DNA from: Methylocystaceae bacterium
Lineage (GTDB): Bacteria > Pseudomonadota > Alphaproteobacteria > Rhizobiales > Beijerinckiaceae
Direction of reading: 5' to 3'
DNA length: 10,828 nt
Assembly (NCBI GenBank): GCA_003152255.1
Contig: PLZT01000485.1
Coordinates: forward strand, 10,599 to 21,426
Part shown: positions 1 to 7,124 of the stretch, in pieces
How positions within the stretch are numbered: the first letter of the stretch is position 1
Layout: every line of letters begins with the position of its first letter
Made by a program: the position numbers and the translations under genes
The notes under the pieces: model-generated
Told to the model about the DNA's origin: nothing
Databases searched by the model: none
Seen by the model: the letters and a program-made list of their open reading frames with translations, nothing else

Positions 1-70
1 TGAAGCCCGCTCCTGAAAGCCGACTTCGAAGGGCCTGCCTTCATCTCTCACGCAGCTTTGACACAATCAG

Positions 71-93
71 TCAGTTCATAAGAGAACCTCCTT
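71..93 (-). other. Shine-Dalgarno-like site with an ATG and immediate stop
   Basis: On the minus strand a very strong Shine-Dalgarno sequence, AAGGAGG (93-87), stands seven bases before an ATG at 79-77. The reading frame is ATG-AAC-TGA, so it ends at codon 3. It may be the start of a following operon gene whose frame has been lost, or a minimal start-stop ORF. A second ATG at 43-41 opens a frame that runs out of the window but has only a poor ribosome-binding sequence. I cannot identify a product. Confidence 0.25.
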
Positions 94-98
94 CTTGT

Positions 99-115
99 GT
101 GCGCCTGCGGCGCAC
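99..115 (-). terminator. Short hairpin after the last aminotransferase
   Basis: A perfect 7-base-pair stem with a three-base loop (GTGCGCC / GGCGCAC) lies about 50 bases past the stop of the 164-1294 aminotransferase. There is no T-run after it on the minus strand. It is therefore a weak candidate for an intrinsic terminator and could equally be a transcript-stabilising hairpin. Confidence 0.25.
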
Positions 116-163
116 TCTCGATGCGCCAGTGGCCCCATTGGTCTATCGACTCAATGCGTTGCG

Positions 164-1294
164 TCATACTGAGAAAGCCTTACGAGTGCTCGTGATGCAT
201 TCAACCACCCGATCCTGATCGCTTTCGGAAAGTTCTGGATAAATTGGAAGACACAAAATCCGCTTCGCGATCTCTGTGGCGACGGGCAGGTTCTGCGCAT
301 CGGCCGACGGCAGGCCCGAATACATCGGAAAGCTCGTTAGCAAGGGATAGAAATAGCGCCGTGCGAAGATGCCCGCCTGTTTCAGCCGATCGTAAAGCGC
401 GTCGCGCGACACCGGGAAGGATGGCTGCACGAGAATCGGAAAATAGCTGTAATTGGGCGTAACGCCCGCCGGAAGCGGCATGCACCAAACACCTTCGACA
501 CTTTTTAGCTTTGCGCGATAAATTTCATCGACCCGTCCCCGCGCGGCGCGGACCTGCTCGAAATATTTGAGTTGCAACAAACCGAGCGCCGCGTTGAATT
601 CGCTCATTTTGCCGTTCGAACCAACTGATTCCACCGTGACTTCGTCAACGAAGCCGAAATTCTTCATCCTGTTGATCGCAAGTTTAGCCTCAGCGGATTT
701 CGCGACGATCGCCCCACCCTCGAAGGTGTTGAAGGCCTTCGTCGCATGCAAACTGATCGTCGAAAAGTCGCCGTGTTTCAGCACGCTCACTCCGTTCTGA
801 GCCACTCCGAAGGCGTGGGCGGCATCGTAGATCACGCGCAAGCCATGACGTTTTGCGATCGCGTCGATCGACGCAATATCGCAAGGATTGCCGTAGCAAT
901 GCACCGGCAAGATGGCTACGGTGCGCGGCGTGATGGCCGCTTCAATACGGCTCGCGTCGATATTGAAGTCATCGGCCCGGATATCGACGAACACGGGCGT
1001 AAGCGATGCGAGTTTAATGGCGTGCGCGGTCGCGACGAATGAATAGGGCGTCGTGATCACCTCTCCGGAAAGCGCCAGCGTTTGCAGCGCAATCGTTAAA
1101 GCCAGAGTTCCGTTCGCAACAAGCGCGATGTGCTCGACCCCGAGATGCTCGGCGAGCGCGACCTCGAAGCGGGTATGGAGCGGGCCGTTATTCGTCAGTA
1201 TTCTGCACGCCCAAATGGACTCTAGCAGAGGCACAAGTTCTACCAGCGGCGGCAAGAAAGATCTCGTGACGTAAATCGGGGCATCATTAGCCAT
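164..1294 (-). CDS. DegT/DnrJ/EryC1/StrS sugar aminotransferase, VioA-like
   Basis: PLP-dependent aminotransferase of about 376 residues, the normal length of this family. It should convert a nucleotide-linked keto-sugar to an amino-sugar in the cytoplasm. Seen in the sequence: the NGT cofactor-phosphate region near residue 61, the aspartate in IYDAAHAFG (about D157) that contacts the PLP ring nitrogen, and the Schiff-base lysine in SLHATKAFNTFEGGA (about K186). The run ILTNNGP near the N-terminus and the HATK...NTFEGG region recall VioA, which makes dTDP-4-amino-4,6-dideoxyglucose, but this substrate is inferred from memory of the family. I chose the ATG at 1294 because conserved sequence begins there; the open frame continues to 1390 with unconvincing sequence. 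It is the last gene of the operon and follows a broken acyltransferase that may have been its partner. Confidence 0.85.
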   Translation of the reverse strand: MANDAPIYVTRSFLPPLVELVPLLESIWACRILTNNGPLHTRFEVALAEHLGVEHIALVANGTLALTIALQTLALSGEVITTPYSFVATAHAIKLASLTPVFVDIRADDFNIDASRIEAAITPRTVAILPVHCYGNPCDIASIDAIAKRHGLRVIYDAAHAFGVAQNGVSVLKHGDFSTISLHATKAFNTFEGGAIVAKSAEAKLAINRMKNFGFVDEVTVESVGSNGKMSEFNAALGLLQLKYFEQVRAARGRVDEIYRAKLKSVEGVWCMPLPAGVTPNYSYFPILVQPSFPVSRDALYDRLKQAGIFARRYFYPLLTSFPMYSGLPSADAQNLPVATEIAKRILCLPIYPELSESDQDRVVECITSTRKAFSV

Positions 1295-1408
1295 CGTTAA
1301 CAGCTTTCCCTTTTGAGATAACGACGGTCCGCTCACCCCGACGAATTTGCGGGAACGATACGACAAAGGGCGCGCCGGTAAGGAGCACAAAGGATTTTGC
1401 GAGAGCGG

Positions 1409-1911
1409 TCATTGGGGACGGAGCTTGATAACTGATGCTGGAACGCCTCCGACGATCGCATAAGGGTCCACATTGCGCGTAACGACGCTGTTCGCGCCCA
1501 CGATTGCGCCACGGCCAACCCGCACCCCACAGGTTATTACCGCGCCCGCGCCAATCCAAGCATCGTCTTCAATGACGGTAGGTGAGATATTATACCCCTG
1601 TTCTGAAGCTGGAATAAAGCGTCGATCGAATTTATGACCGACATCGAGGATATAGACTCGTGGCGCGAGCATGACATTGGCGCCAATTTCAACGCAACTC
1701 ATCGCAGCAATGATGCTTTGAGCATTTGTTCCGCAATTGGATCCTATAGTTAGGCTCCCACGCCCCGCGAGAATCACGTCGTCTCTCAACGCGACCCGGT
1801 CCCCGACATAGATTTTGATGGGCCTAATATTTTCACATTCTTACCGATGCTTCCACCTCTCCCGCACTGTTCAAACCGCCACTTGAAGAGCTCCTAGCGG
1901 ATACGAGACAT
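1409..1911 (-). pseudogene. Hexapeptide-repeat acyltransferase, broken by a stop and a frameshift
   Basis: The intact part (1409-1825) encodes a left-handed beta-helix acyltransferase with repeated hexapeptides such as IGSNCG, IGANVM, IGAGAV and VGRGAI, ending in the usual VGGVPA-x-VIK tail. The family is O- or N-acetyltransferases of the WcaF/maltose-acetyltransferase type. The missing N-terminus is found upstream in another frame: ELFKWRFEQCG followed by [13 protein letters not shown]. Adding one base in the GGG run at 1820-1822 joins the two frames into the smooth family sequence [18 protein letters not shown]. In addition, the ATG at 1911-1909 reads MSRIR and then TAG (1896-1894) before ELFKW. 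No good start codon exists between that stop and the frameshift. A TTG at 1789 could start a 126-residue product lacking the first helix coils. The sequence around it is clearly less GC-rich than the rest. It was probably the acyltransferase that modified an amino sugar or the polymer. Confidence 0.75.
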
Positions 1912-1958
1912 ATAAGTCTCGTAACCTCGAAGTTTTCGATCAAAATACCGTCATAGGT

Positions 1959-3083
1959 TTAGGAGCAAACTCGATTCTCCTTACAGGAGGCGCATATCGC
2001 ATCAATAACCACGTCTAGCGATGATGCGCTCAAATGCGGTCCCATCGGCAGGCTCAGCACCTCATCGGCCAAGCGTTCCGCAACCGGAAAGGCGCCCCCC
2101 GGTCCCCGGTCACTTCCGCGATAGGCATCCTGAAGATGGGGCGGGATCGGATAATGGATCAAAGTGTCCACGCCCGCGATGGTCAAAGCTTTTTTCAACG
2201 CGTCCCGGCGCGCGCTGCGAACGACATAAAGATGCCAGACAGGCTCGACCCAGTCCGGCGCCTCTGGAAGCGTCAAGCCGCACCCGGCGAGGCCTTGCCG
2301 ATAATGGCCCGCAATCGAGGCGCGGCGGGCGTTCCATTCGTCGAGATGCGCGAGCTTGACCCGCAAAATCGCGGCTTGCAGCGGATCGAGGCGGCTATTA
2401 TAGCCCCGAACTTCGTTCGAATATTTTACGCGCGAGCCGTAATTGCGAAGGACGCGAATGCGATCGGCGATTTCTGGGTTATTGGTCGTGACCGCGCCGC
2501 CATCGCCAAGGGCGCCAAGATTTTTGCCTGGATAGAAACTCCAGGCGACGACGTCGCCATGCGCGCCGATGCGTTTTCCCTTATAGCGCGCGCCATGGGC
2601 CTGGGCTGCGTCTTCCAGCACATAAAGCCCGTGTTTGCGAGCGATCGTAAGAATCGGGTCGAGATCCGCGGGCTGGCCATAAAGATGCACCGGCAAAATG
2701 ACCCGCGTGCGCGATGTGATCGCCGCTTCGATCGAGGCGGGGTTGATGTTGAATGTGCGCTCGTCCGGCTCGACCGAAACAGGCATTGCGCCGCATTGGC
2801 TGACAGCGAGCCAAGTGGCGATATAAGTGTTCGACGGTACGATCACTTCATCCCCAGGCACGACGCCGAGCGCGCGCAAGGCGAGATGCAAGGCGTCGAG
2901 ACCGTTGGCGACGCCGACAGCGGATTTCGCCTCGCAATAGGCCGCGAACTCCGCCTCGAAGGCCTCCACCTCGGGCCCGAGAATATACCAGCCGCTGTCG
3001 CAAACACGCGCTACGGCCCGGTCAATCTCCGCCTTCAATTCGAGATAGGCTTCGCGAAGATCCAGGAAGGGAACTTGTGTCAT
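1959..3083 (-). CDS. fdtB: dTDP-3-keto-6-deoxyhexose aminotransferase (FdtB/QdtB type)
   Basis: PLP-dependent DegT-family aminotransferase of 374 residues that should aminate C3 of dTDP-3-keto-6-deoxyhexose using glutamate. Visible motifs: [15 protein letters not shown] near residues 29-43, the GLDAL segment at about 61-65 that binds the cofactor phosphate, [10 protein letters not shown] (D158) against the PLP pyridine nitrogen, and the Schiff-base lysine K187 in [16 protein letters not shown]. The product pattern matches FdtB/QdtB closely. Its ATG overlaps the TGA of the ketoisomerase gene in an ATGA, indicating translational coupling, and the ketoisomerase makes its substrate. The sequence cannot tell the galacto (Fuc3N) from the gluco (Qui3N) product, because that is set by the isomerase. 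The gene looks intact. Confidence 0.9.
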   Translation of the reverse strand: MTQVPFLDLREAYLELKAEIDRAVARVCDSGWYILGPEVEAFEAEFAAYCEAKSAVGVANGLDALHLALRALGVVPGDEVIVPSNTYIATWLAVSQCGAMPVSVEPDERTFNINPASIEAAITSRTRVILPVHLYGQPADLDPILTIARKHGLYVLEDAAQAHGARYKGKRIGAHGDVVAWSFYPGKNLGALGDGGAVTTNNPEIADRIRVLRNYGSRVKYSNEVRGYNSRLDPLQAAILRVKLAHLDEWNARRASIAGHYRQGLAGCGLTLPEAPDWVEPVWHLYVVRSARRDALKKALTIAGVDTLIHYPIPPHLQDAYRGSDRGPGGAFPVAERLADEVLSLPMGPHLSASSLDVVIDAICASCKENRVCS

Positions 3084-3496
3084 GTGGGGCCTTGGGCGGC
3101 GAGGTAGGCGCCGTAATCGCGAAAATAGTCCGATTCGTTGTAGCGATTGGAGGCCAAAACGAGGCAGACGGAGCCTGAGGAGAAATTGTCGAGTTCACGC
3201 CAGATCATCGGGCAGACATAGAGCCCATAATAAGAGCGATTGAGGTGAAAGCGCTGCTTCTCCCGCCCATCATCCAAAACCACGTCGAAACTGCCGGACA
3301 TAGCGATGATGAGTTGACGCAACTCCTTATGACCGTGTCCGCCGCGCTCGGCGCCGCCAGGCACATCGTAAAGATAATAGACTCGTTCGATGGCGAAGGG
3401 GATATGCGCGCCGGCTTCGACAAAGGTCAAATTGCCGCGCGGATCGCTAATTTTTGGAAGGTCGATAATTCTGCAATTGCCAAGCATGCCACGCAT
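3080..3496 (-). CDS. fdtA: dTDP-6-deoxyhex-4-ulose 3,4-ketoisomerase (FdtA/QdtA, WxcM-like cupin)
   Basis: Small cupin enzyme, 138 residues from the chosen start, the usual length of FdtA. It moves the keto group of dTDP-4-keto-6-deoxyglucose from C4 to C3. Visible: [11 protein letters not shown] (18-28), [15 protein letters not shown] (32-46), the catalytic pair of histidines in [12 protein letters not shown] (H54 and H56), LDDG at 74-77, and the closing [16 protein letters not shown]. These follow the FdtA/QdtA pattern strand by strand. I chose the ATG at 3496 because AAGGGA lies seven bases before it and family similarity begins there; the open frame runs on to 3580 but that part has no family character. 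The gene overlaps the aminotransferase by four bases. FdtA versus QdtA, and hence C4 stereochemistry, cannot be decided by eye. Confidence 0.9.
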   Translation of the reverse strand: MRGMLGNCRIIDLPKISDPRGNLTFVEAGAHIPFAIERVYYLYDVPGGAERGGHGHKELRQLIIAMSGSFDVVLDDGREKQRFHLNRSYYGLYVCPMIWRELDNFSSGSVCLVLASNRYNESDYFRDYGAYLAAQGPT

Positions 3497-3582
3497 TGGA
3501 AATTCCCTTCGCTTAGTCGCCGACCGTCTGAACGCATTCGCGGCGAAGCTGCTCCCCCCAAAAGGCGCCCGCGCGCGCACTG

Positions 3583-4053
3583 CTATTCCTGCACGTTGCG
3601 CGACATCCGAGCGGGGTTTCCGATCACCGTGGCGCCGGCCGGAACGTCCTTGGTGACGACGGCGCCCGCGCCGACCAGTGCGTTCGCGCCAATCTTCACA
3701 CCCGGCAAGATCGTCGCGCCCGCGCCAACTGAAGCGCCCTTTTCCACTAGCGTGACAAGAAGCCGAAAACCCCGATTGCCGCTTCTAGGAACCTTGTCAT
3801 TCGCGAAGGTCGCATTTGGTCCGATAAAAACGTCATCGGCAATTCGCAAACCATCCCAAAGTTGCACGCCGCTTTTCACTGTCACCCGATCGCCAATGAT
3901 CACGTCATTCTCGATGAAGCAGTGCGAACAAATATTGCAGTCACGGCCAATTACGGCGCCCTTCAAGACAACGACAAACTGCCAAATTCGCGTCCGCACG
4001 CCGATGGATTTGGAAGCGACGTCAGCAAGGGGGTGAATGAAGACTTCTTTCAC
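3583..4053 (-). CDS. dTDP-amino-sugar N-acetyltransferase (FdtC/QdtC type)
   Basis: Left-handed beta-helix acetyltransferase that should acetylate the 3-amino group made by the neighbouring aminotransferase, using acetyl-CoA. From the GTG at 4053 it is 156 residues. Hexapeptide coils run from about residue 10 to 140 ([36 protein letters not shown]). [12 protein letters not shown] (60-71) and [12 protein letters not shown] (77-88), followed by the loop PRSGNRG, are typical of the FdtC/QdtC/WlbB group; the end is [10 protein letters not shown]. The open frame extends to 4137, but that would overlap the upstream gene by 70 bases and has no hexapeptide sequence, so GTG 4053 is preferred even though no clear Shine-Dalgarno precedes it. 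It lies 86 bases before the ketoisomerase start, completing a three-gene 3-acetamido-sugar set. Confidence 0.85.
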   Translation of the reverse strand: MKEVFIHPLADVASKSIGVRTRIWQFVVVLKGAVIGRDCNICSHCFIENDVIIGDRVTVKSGVQLWDGLRIADDVFIGPNATFANDKVPRSGNRGFRLLVTLVEKGASVGAGATILPGVKIGANALVGAGAVVTKDVPAGATVIGNPARMSRNVQE

Positions 4054-4067
4054 GAATAAGCCGGCGA

Positions 4068-4895
4068 TTATCTCAAAATGTTCGACGCAGTCACGCCGAT
4101 TGCGGGTGTTGGTTTCGGAGTGAACGCGCGATACCACGAAATCGCCCCGGCGAGACCGTCCGTGAAGCGATGTGTCGGCGCATAGCCCAAACGGTTTGCC
4201 GCCTTGCCAACATCCGCCTGACTGTGTCGCATGTCGCCGGCGCGAAAGTCTCGATAAGCTGGCTTGGCGATCGCAAGATGCGGGAAGTCCGGCGCAAGCA
4301 GGCAGCGCAGTTGTGAGTAAAGGTCGTTCAGCGTCGTGCGGTCGCCGACCGCGACATTATACACTTCGTTGACAGCCTCGGAATTTTGCGCCGTCGCCGC
4401 CAGCAAGTTTGCTTGCACCGCGTTGGCGACATAACAGAAATCGTGGCTGGTTTCGCCATCGCCATTGATGAATACCGGCTCGCCCTTGACCATCGCGGCC
4501 GCCCATTTGGGGATGCCGCAGCATAAGCGCCGTTTGGATCCTGCCTTGCGCCGAAGACATTGAAATAGCGCAAACCAATCGATTCAAAGCCATAGCCGCG
4601 GGCGAACACGTCGGCATAGAGCTCGTTGACATATTTAGTGACGGCGTAGGGACTGAGCGGTTTGCCGATCGTCTCCTCCACCTTCGGCAGGCCGGGATGG
4701 TCGCCGTAAGTTGAACTGCTGGCGGCGTAGACGAAGCGCTTGACCTTGGCGTCGCGCGCGGCGACCAGCATATTGAGGAAACCCGTGACATTCGCGGCGT
4801 TGGTCGCAATCGGATCGGCGAGGCTGCGCGGCGCCGACCCAAGCGCCGCTTGATGCAAGACGTAATCGACGCCGTCAAAAGCCGGTCGACAGTCG
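4068..4895 (-). pseudogene. tviC: TviC/WbpP-type UDP-HexNAc(A) 4-epimerase remnant, N-terminus lost and frameshifted
   Basis: An extended short-chain dehydrogenase/reductase that would epimerise C4 of UDP-GlcNAc or UDP-GlcNAcA. The remnant begins inside the family sequence at [20 protein letters not shown], so the first 75 or so residues, including the NAD-binding GxxGxxG loop, are missing. Still present are SRS-type residues in [12 protein letters not shown], the catalytic YAVTK, and [18 protein letters not shown]. The frame then breaks: restoring one base in GCGGCATCCCC near 4513-4519 gives [16 protein letters not shown] and leads into the rest of the protein ([36 protein letters not shown]). 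Without correction the remnant is two separate frames. It cannot be active, because the cofactor site and the continuous frame are both lost. Its left end is the deletion junction with the dehydrogenase remnant. Confidence 0.85.
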
Positions 4896-5100
4896 TCGTG
4901 TAATGCAGCCCCGTCGCCTCGCGCAATTCGTCATCGCTGACTTCGAGCGTCGAGTCATGGCCAGCTTTCAGAGCCGCGATGCGCGCGTCGCTGATGTCAT
5001 AGCCAGTGACGGATCTTTTCTTGCTAAACTCGACCGCCAAGGGCAGACCGACGTAACCGAGGCCGACCACGGCAAGTCTCAAGTTATCCAAGCGATACAA
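4891..5100 (-). pseudogene. tviB: TviB-type UDP-sugar 6-dehydrogenase, first 70 codons only
   Basis: The first 70 residues are a clear N-terminus of a TviB-type nucleotide-sugar dehydrogenase: NLRLAVVGLGYVGLPLAVEF with the GLGYVG dinucleotide-binding loop at residues 13-18, the GYDIS end of the second strand, and [17 protein letters not shown]. After about TTTVD the match ends, and the DNA continues, in another frame, as the middle of the neighbouring epimerase. Some 350 codons with the catalytic cysteine and the substrate domain are gone. The frame itself stays open to 4357 and would give a 247-residue product with a meaningless tail. The start is a TTG at 5100 with a strong GGAGGAGG at 5112-5105, 21 bases after the end of the UDP-glucuronate epimerase gene, so the remnant is still placed to be translated. 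Confidence 0.85.
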
Positions 5101-5121
5101 AACGCCTCCTCCGCTCGCCGG

Positions 5122-6150
5122 CTACTTGCCATAGTAATCGCGAAACCACGCGACAAATTTCGCTACACCAACGCGGAAATCGGTCTGCGGCCGATAGCCC
5201 GTCAATTCCTGCAGAAGCGACGCATCCGCCCAAGTGGCCGGCACGTCGCCCATCTGCATCGGCAGGTAATTGCGGATCGCCTTGCGGCCGAGTTCCGCTT
5301 CGATCGCGTCGATGAAATCCAGCAGCCGGACTTTGGTCGAGTTGCCGATGTTGACGATCCGGAAAGGCGCCACTGGGCTCAATGAGTCGCCCTGGGCGAT
5401 CTTTGCGGCGCTTGCGGGACGCGACGGGACCGCGTCGATGAGCAGGCGAACGCCACGCACGAGATCGTCCACATAGGTGAAATCACGATACATATCGCCC
5501 TGATTATATACGTCGACCGGACGATCGTTGAGAATCGCGTCGACGAATTTGAAGAGCGCCAAATCCGGTCGGCCCCAGGGCCCATAGACCGTAAAAAAAC
5601 GAAACATCGTTGTCGGTAGGTCCCACAAATGCGCATAGGCATGCGCCATGGATTCATTGGCTTTCTTGGTCGCCGCGTAAATCGTCAGCTGCGTGTCGGC
5701 TTTTTCCGTCTCCTTGAACGGCATGTCCTCATTCGCGCCATAGACGGAAGAGGTCGAAGCCATCAGCAGGTGGCGGACTTTGAGCCTACGCGCCGCCTCC
5801 ATGACGTTGAAGGTCCCGATGACATTGCTATCGAGGTAAGCCCGCGGATTTTCGAGACTGTAGCGCACGCCCGCTTGGGCTGCGAGATGAACGATCACGT
5901 CCGGAGAGAATTGCTCGACGGTCTCCCAAAGCTTGGCGTCGTCCTCGAGCATCGCCTCGGTCGCCGAGAAGCCCTCATGCTGCAAGAGCATTGAATGGCG
6001 CCGGCGTTTGAGACTGACATCATAATAGTCGGTCATGCCGTCATAGCCCCCGACGCGAAACCCCTCGGCGAGCAGCAGCTGCGCGAGATGGAAGCCGATA
6101 AAGCCGGCTGTTCCAGTGATAAAGACGCGACGCACGCGGGGCTGTGTCAT
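5122..6150 (-). CDS. lpsL: UDP-glucuronate 4-epimerase (LpsL/CapI family)
   Basis: Extended SDR-family epimerase of 342 residues, the family's normal length, interconverting UDP-glucuronate and UDP-galacturonate in the cytoplasm. Seen: [13 protein letters not shown] with the NAD-binding glycines at 13-19, the acidic YDGMTDYYD segment at 36-44 typical of the LpsL/CapI branch, [11 protein letters not shown] (88-98), the catalytic serine region [10 protein letters not shown] (131-140), YAATK with Y158 and K162, and [20 protein letters not shown]. The last of these is characteristic of UDP-glucuronate epimerases as opposed to GalE. It is the first gene of the nucleotide-sugar operon. Its ATG has only a weak upstream purine run. 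It needs UDP-glucuronate from a dehydrogenase encoded elsewhere, since the dehydrogenase next to it is destroyed. Confidence 0.9.
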   Translation of the reverse strand: MTQPRVRRVFITGTAGFIGFHLAQLLLAEGFRVGGYDGMTDYYDVSLKRRRHSMLLQHEGFSATEAMLEDDAKLWETVEQFSPDVIVHLAAQAGVRYSLENPRAYLDSNVIGTFNVMEAARRLKVRHLLMASTSSVYGANEDMPFKETEKADTQLTIYAATKKANESMAHAYAHLWDLPTTMFRFFTVYGPWGRPDLALFKFVDAILNDRPVDVYNQGDMYRDFTYVDDLVRGVRLLIDAVPSRPASAAKIAQGDSLSPVAPFRIVNIGNSTKVRLLDFIDAIEAELGRKAIRNYLPMQMGDVPATWADASLLQELTGYRPQTDFRVGVAKFVAWFRDYYGK

Positions 6151-6418
6151 CTCGAAAAGATCAGGAACTGAGCGAAAGTCTCAAAGCTTGGCGCGGAAGA
6201 TACGGCGACCGGCCGGTTGCGACGCTTCGGGCGAAACTCAATGCGCGATAAGGCCATTTCTCGCCCGTCGACAAAGGCGCTGGCGTGTTCAGTCTTGGGG
6301 CTTTTTAGGCTTGGGCCTTTTCAGTCCGGCGCCGGACCCCGCGCCCGCGCGCAAACGCCGGCGATCGCCCATGCTACCGCCATTCGGGTGAAGCGCGCCG
6401 CTTCCCCGTCATCGCCGC
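6151..6418. other. Operon leader between the repeat element and lpsL
   Basis: No credible gene lies here on either strand; short open frames on the plus strand have no protein character. The stretch holds a perfect 14-base palindrome GTCCGGCGCCGGAC (6324-6337) and, directly beside it, a tandem repeat of two 16-base units (6293-6308 and 6309-6324) that agree at 13 of 16 positions and read as alternating A-runs and C-runs on the transcribed strand. Its place between an antitermination-factor gene and the operon makes it a plausible site for that factor, but I see no known ops-like sequence and no convincing promoter. Confidence 0.4.
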
Positions 6419-6420
6419 CC

Positions 6421-6534
6421 TAGCGCGCTTTCCGCTCGGATGGAATCATCCGAGCGACAAGAAATCGCGCGAAATGAAAATGCCGGGGCAAATTCTGGTC
6501 GCGAAAGCCGGTCAACTTTCGCGGAACTTGCCCG
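6421..6534. repeat. Two-hairpin intergenic repeat, copy 1
   Basis: A 114-base element that can fold into two long hairpins. Hairpin 1 (6423-6470) has an outer stem GCGCGCTTTC / GAAATCGCGC (one mismatch) and a perfect inner 10-base-pair stem CGCTCGGATG / CATCCGAGCG around a GAAT loop. Hairpin 2 (6486-6533) has an outer stem GGGCAAATTC / GAACTTGCCC (one mismatch) and an inner 8-base-pair stem CGCGAAAG / CTTTCGCG. It aligns without gaps to the copy at 7721-7834 with 91 of 114 bases identical by my count. It lies 30 bases past the stop of the antiterminator gene, where it could end or attenuate transcription or protect the 3' end. Confidence 0.85.
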
Positions 6535-6563
6535 AGCCGCCGCGCCGAACGCGACGCCGATCC

Positions 6564-7124
6564 CTACGCCGCTTCCAGCGCCGAACGGTCCAAAAGCGCG
6601 GGCACTTTGCCGCCCATGATGTCAAGCAAAACCCGCACGCGGCCATTGGCGTCGAGCCGCTCGAGAGAGCCGATCGCGCTCGCGAAAGGGCCGGTCTTCA
6701 CCCGCACCGATTGGCCTTCGCGCAAATCGCGATCAAAGCGGACCACGCCGTCCTCGTCGAGGTAAGCGAGCAAGTGTTCGACGACGCCCGATGGAACCGG
6801 CTCGGGCGCCTCGCCCGCCATGATCAACGCGGCGACGCCGAATGTGCCGTTAACGCTTCGCCAGCGATCGCGCGTGAGGTCGAGCGCGACGAACATATAG
6901 GTCGGAAAGACAGCGCCGCGAACGGTGCGTATTTTGCGCGCATGCTTGACGGTCTTGGTCATAACCGGCAAAAAAACAGAAAAACCTTGCTGAACGAGAT
7001 GGAACTCCGCCCTCGCTTCCTGTCGCGCAAGCGAGCGCACAACATACCATCGCTGCGCCCCGTTTAAAGCCCGAGTCTCGCCGGCGCTTCGCCGAGGCTC
7101 AAATCGAGGCGGTTGCGATTGCAT
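6564..7124 (-). CDS. NusG-like specialised transcription antitermination factor (RfaH/UpxY-like)
   Basis: A NusG-family protein of about 186 residues that would bind RNA polymerase and help it through a long polysaccharide operon. The NGN domain runs from about residue 25 to 115: RWYVVRSLARQEARAEFHLVQ opens it, FLPVM follows, and GAVFPTYMFVALDL is the usual core strand. A KOW domain follows at about 135-170 (LREGQSVRVKTGPF to DIMGGKVPALLD). It lacks the length and context of housekeeping NusG (no secE or rplK beside it), so it is a paralog. Three starts are in frame: GTG 7139, GTG 7133 and ATG 7124. I take the ATG with GAAGG before it; AAGGAG also fits GTG 7133. Its place directly upstream of the sugar operon on the same strand fits operon-specific regulators of the RfaH kind. 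Confidence 0.85.
   Translation of the reverse strand: MQSQPPRFEPRRSAGETRALNGAQRWYVVRSLARQEARAEFHLVQQGFSVFLPVMTKTVKHARKIRTVRGAVFPTYMFVALDLTRDRWRSVNGTFGVAALIMAGEAPEPVPSGVVEHLLAYLDEDGVVRFDRDLREGQSVRVKTGPFASAIGSLERLDANGRVRVLLDIMGGKVPALLDRSALEAA

Noticed and set aside
2034..3107. Long plus-strand open frame of 357 codons opposite the FdtB-type gene
   Set aside because: It is the antisense shadow of a clear aminotransferase gene. Its translation has no family pattern and high GC keeps the frame open.
3245..4036. Plus-strand open frame of 263 codons
   Set aside because: It crosses the antisense of two well-supported genes and the gap between them, with serine-, proline- and arginine-rich sequence typical of a shadow frame.
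4357..5100. One 247-residue dehydrogenase-like gene
   Set aside because: Only the first 70 residues have family character. The rest is out-of-frame translation of the epimerase, so it is a remnant and not a new fusion enzyme.
6324..6337. Intrinsic terminator at the 14-base palindrome
   Set aside because: No T-run follows on either strand and the stem has no loop bases, so a protein-binding site is more likely than a terminator.
6474..7067. Plus-strand open frame of 197 codons
   Set aside because: It covers repeat copy 1 and the antisense of the NusG-like gene, which has a convincing NGN-KOW pattern on the other strand.
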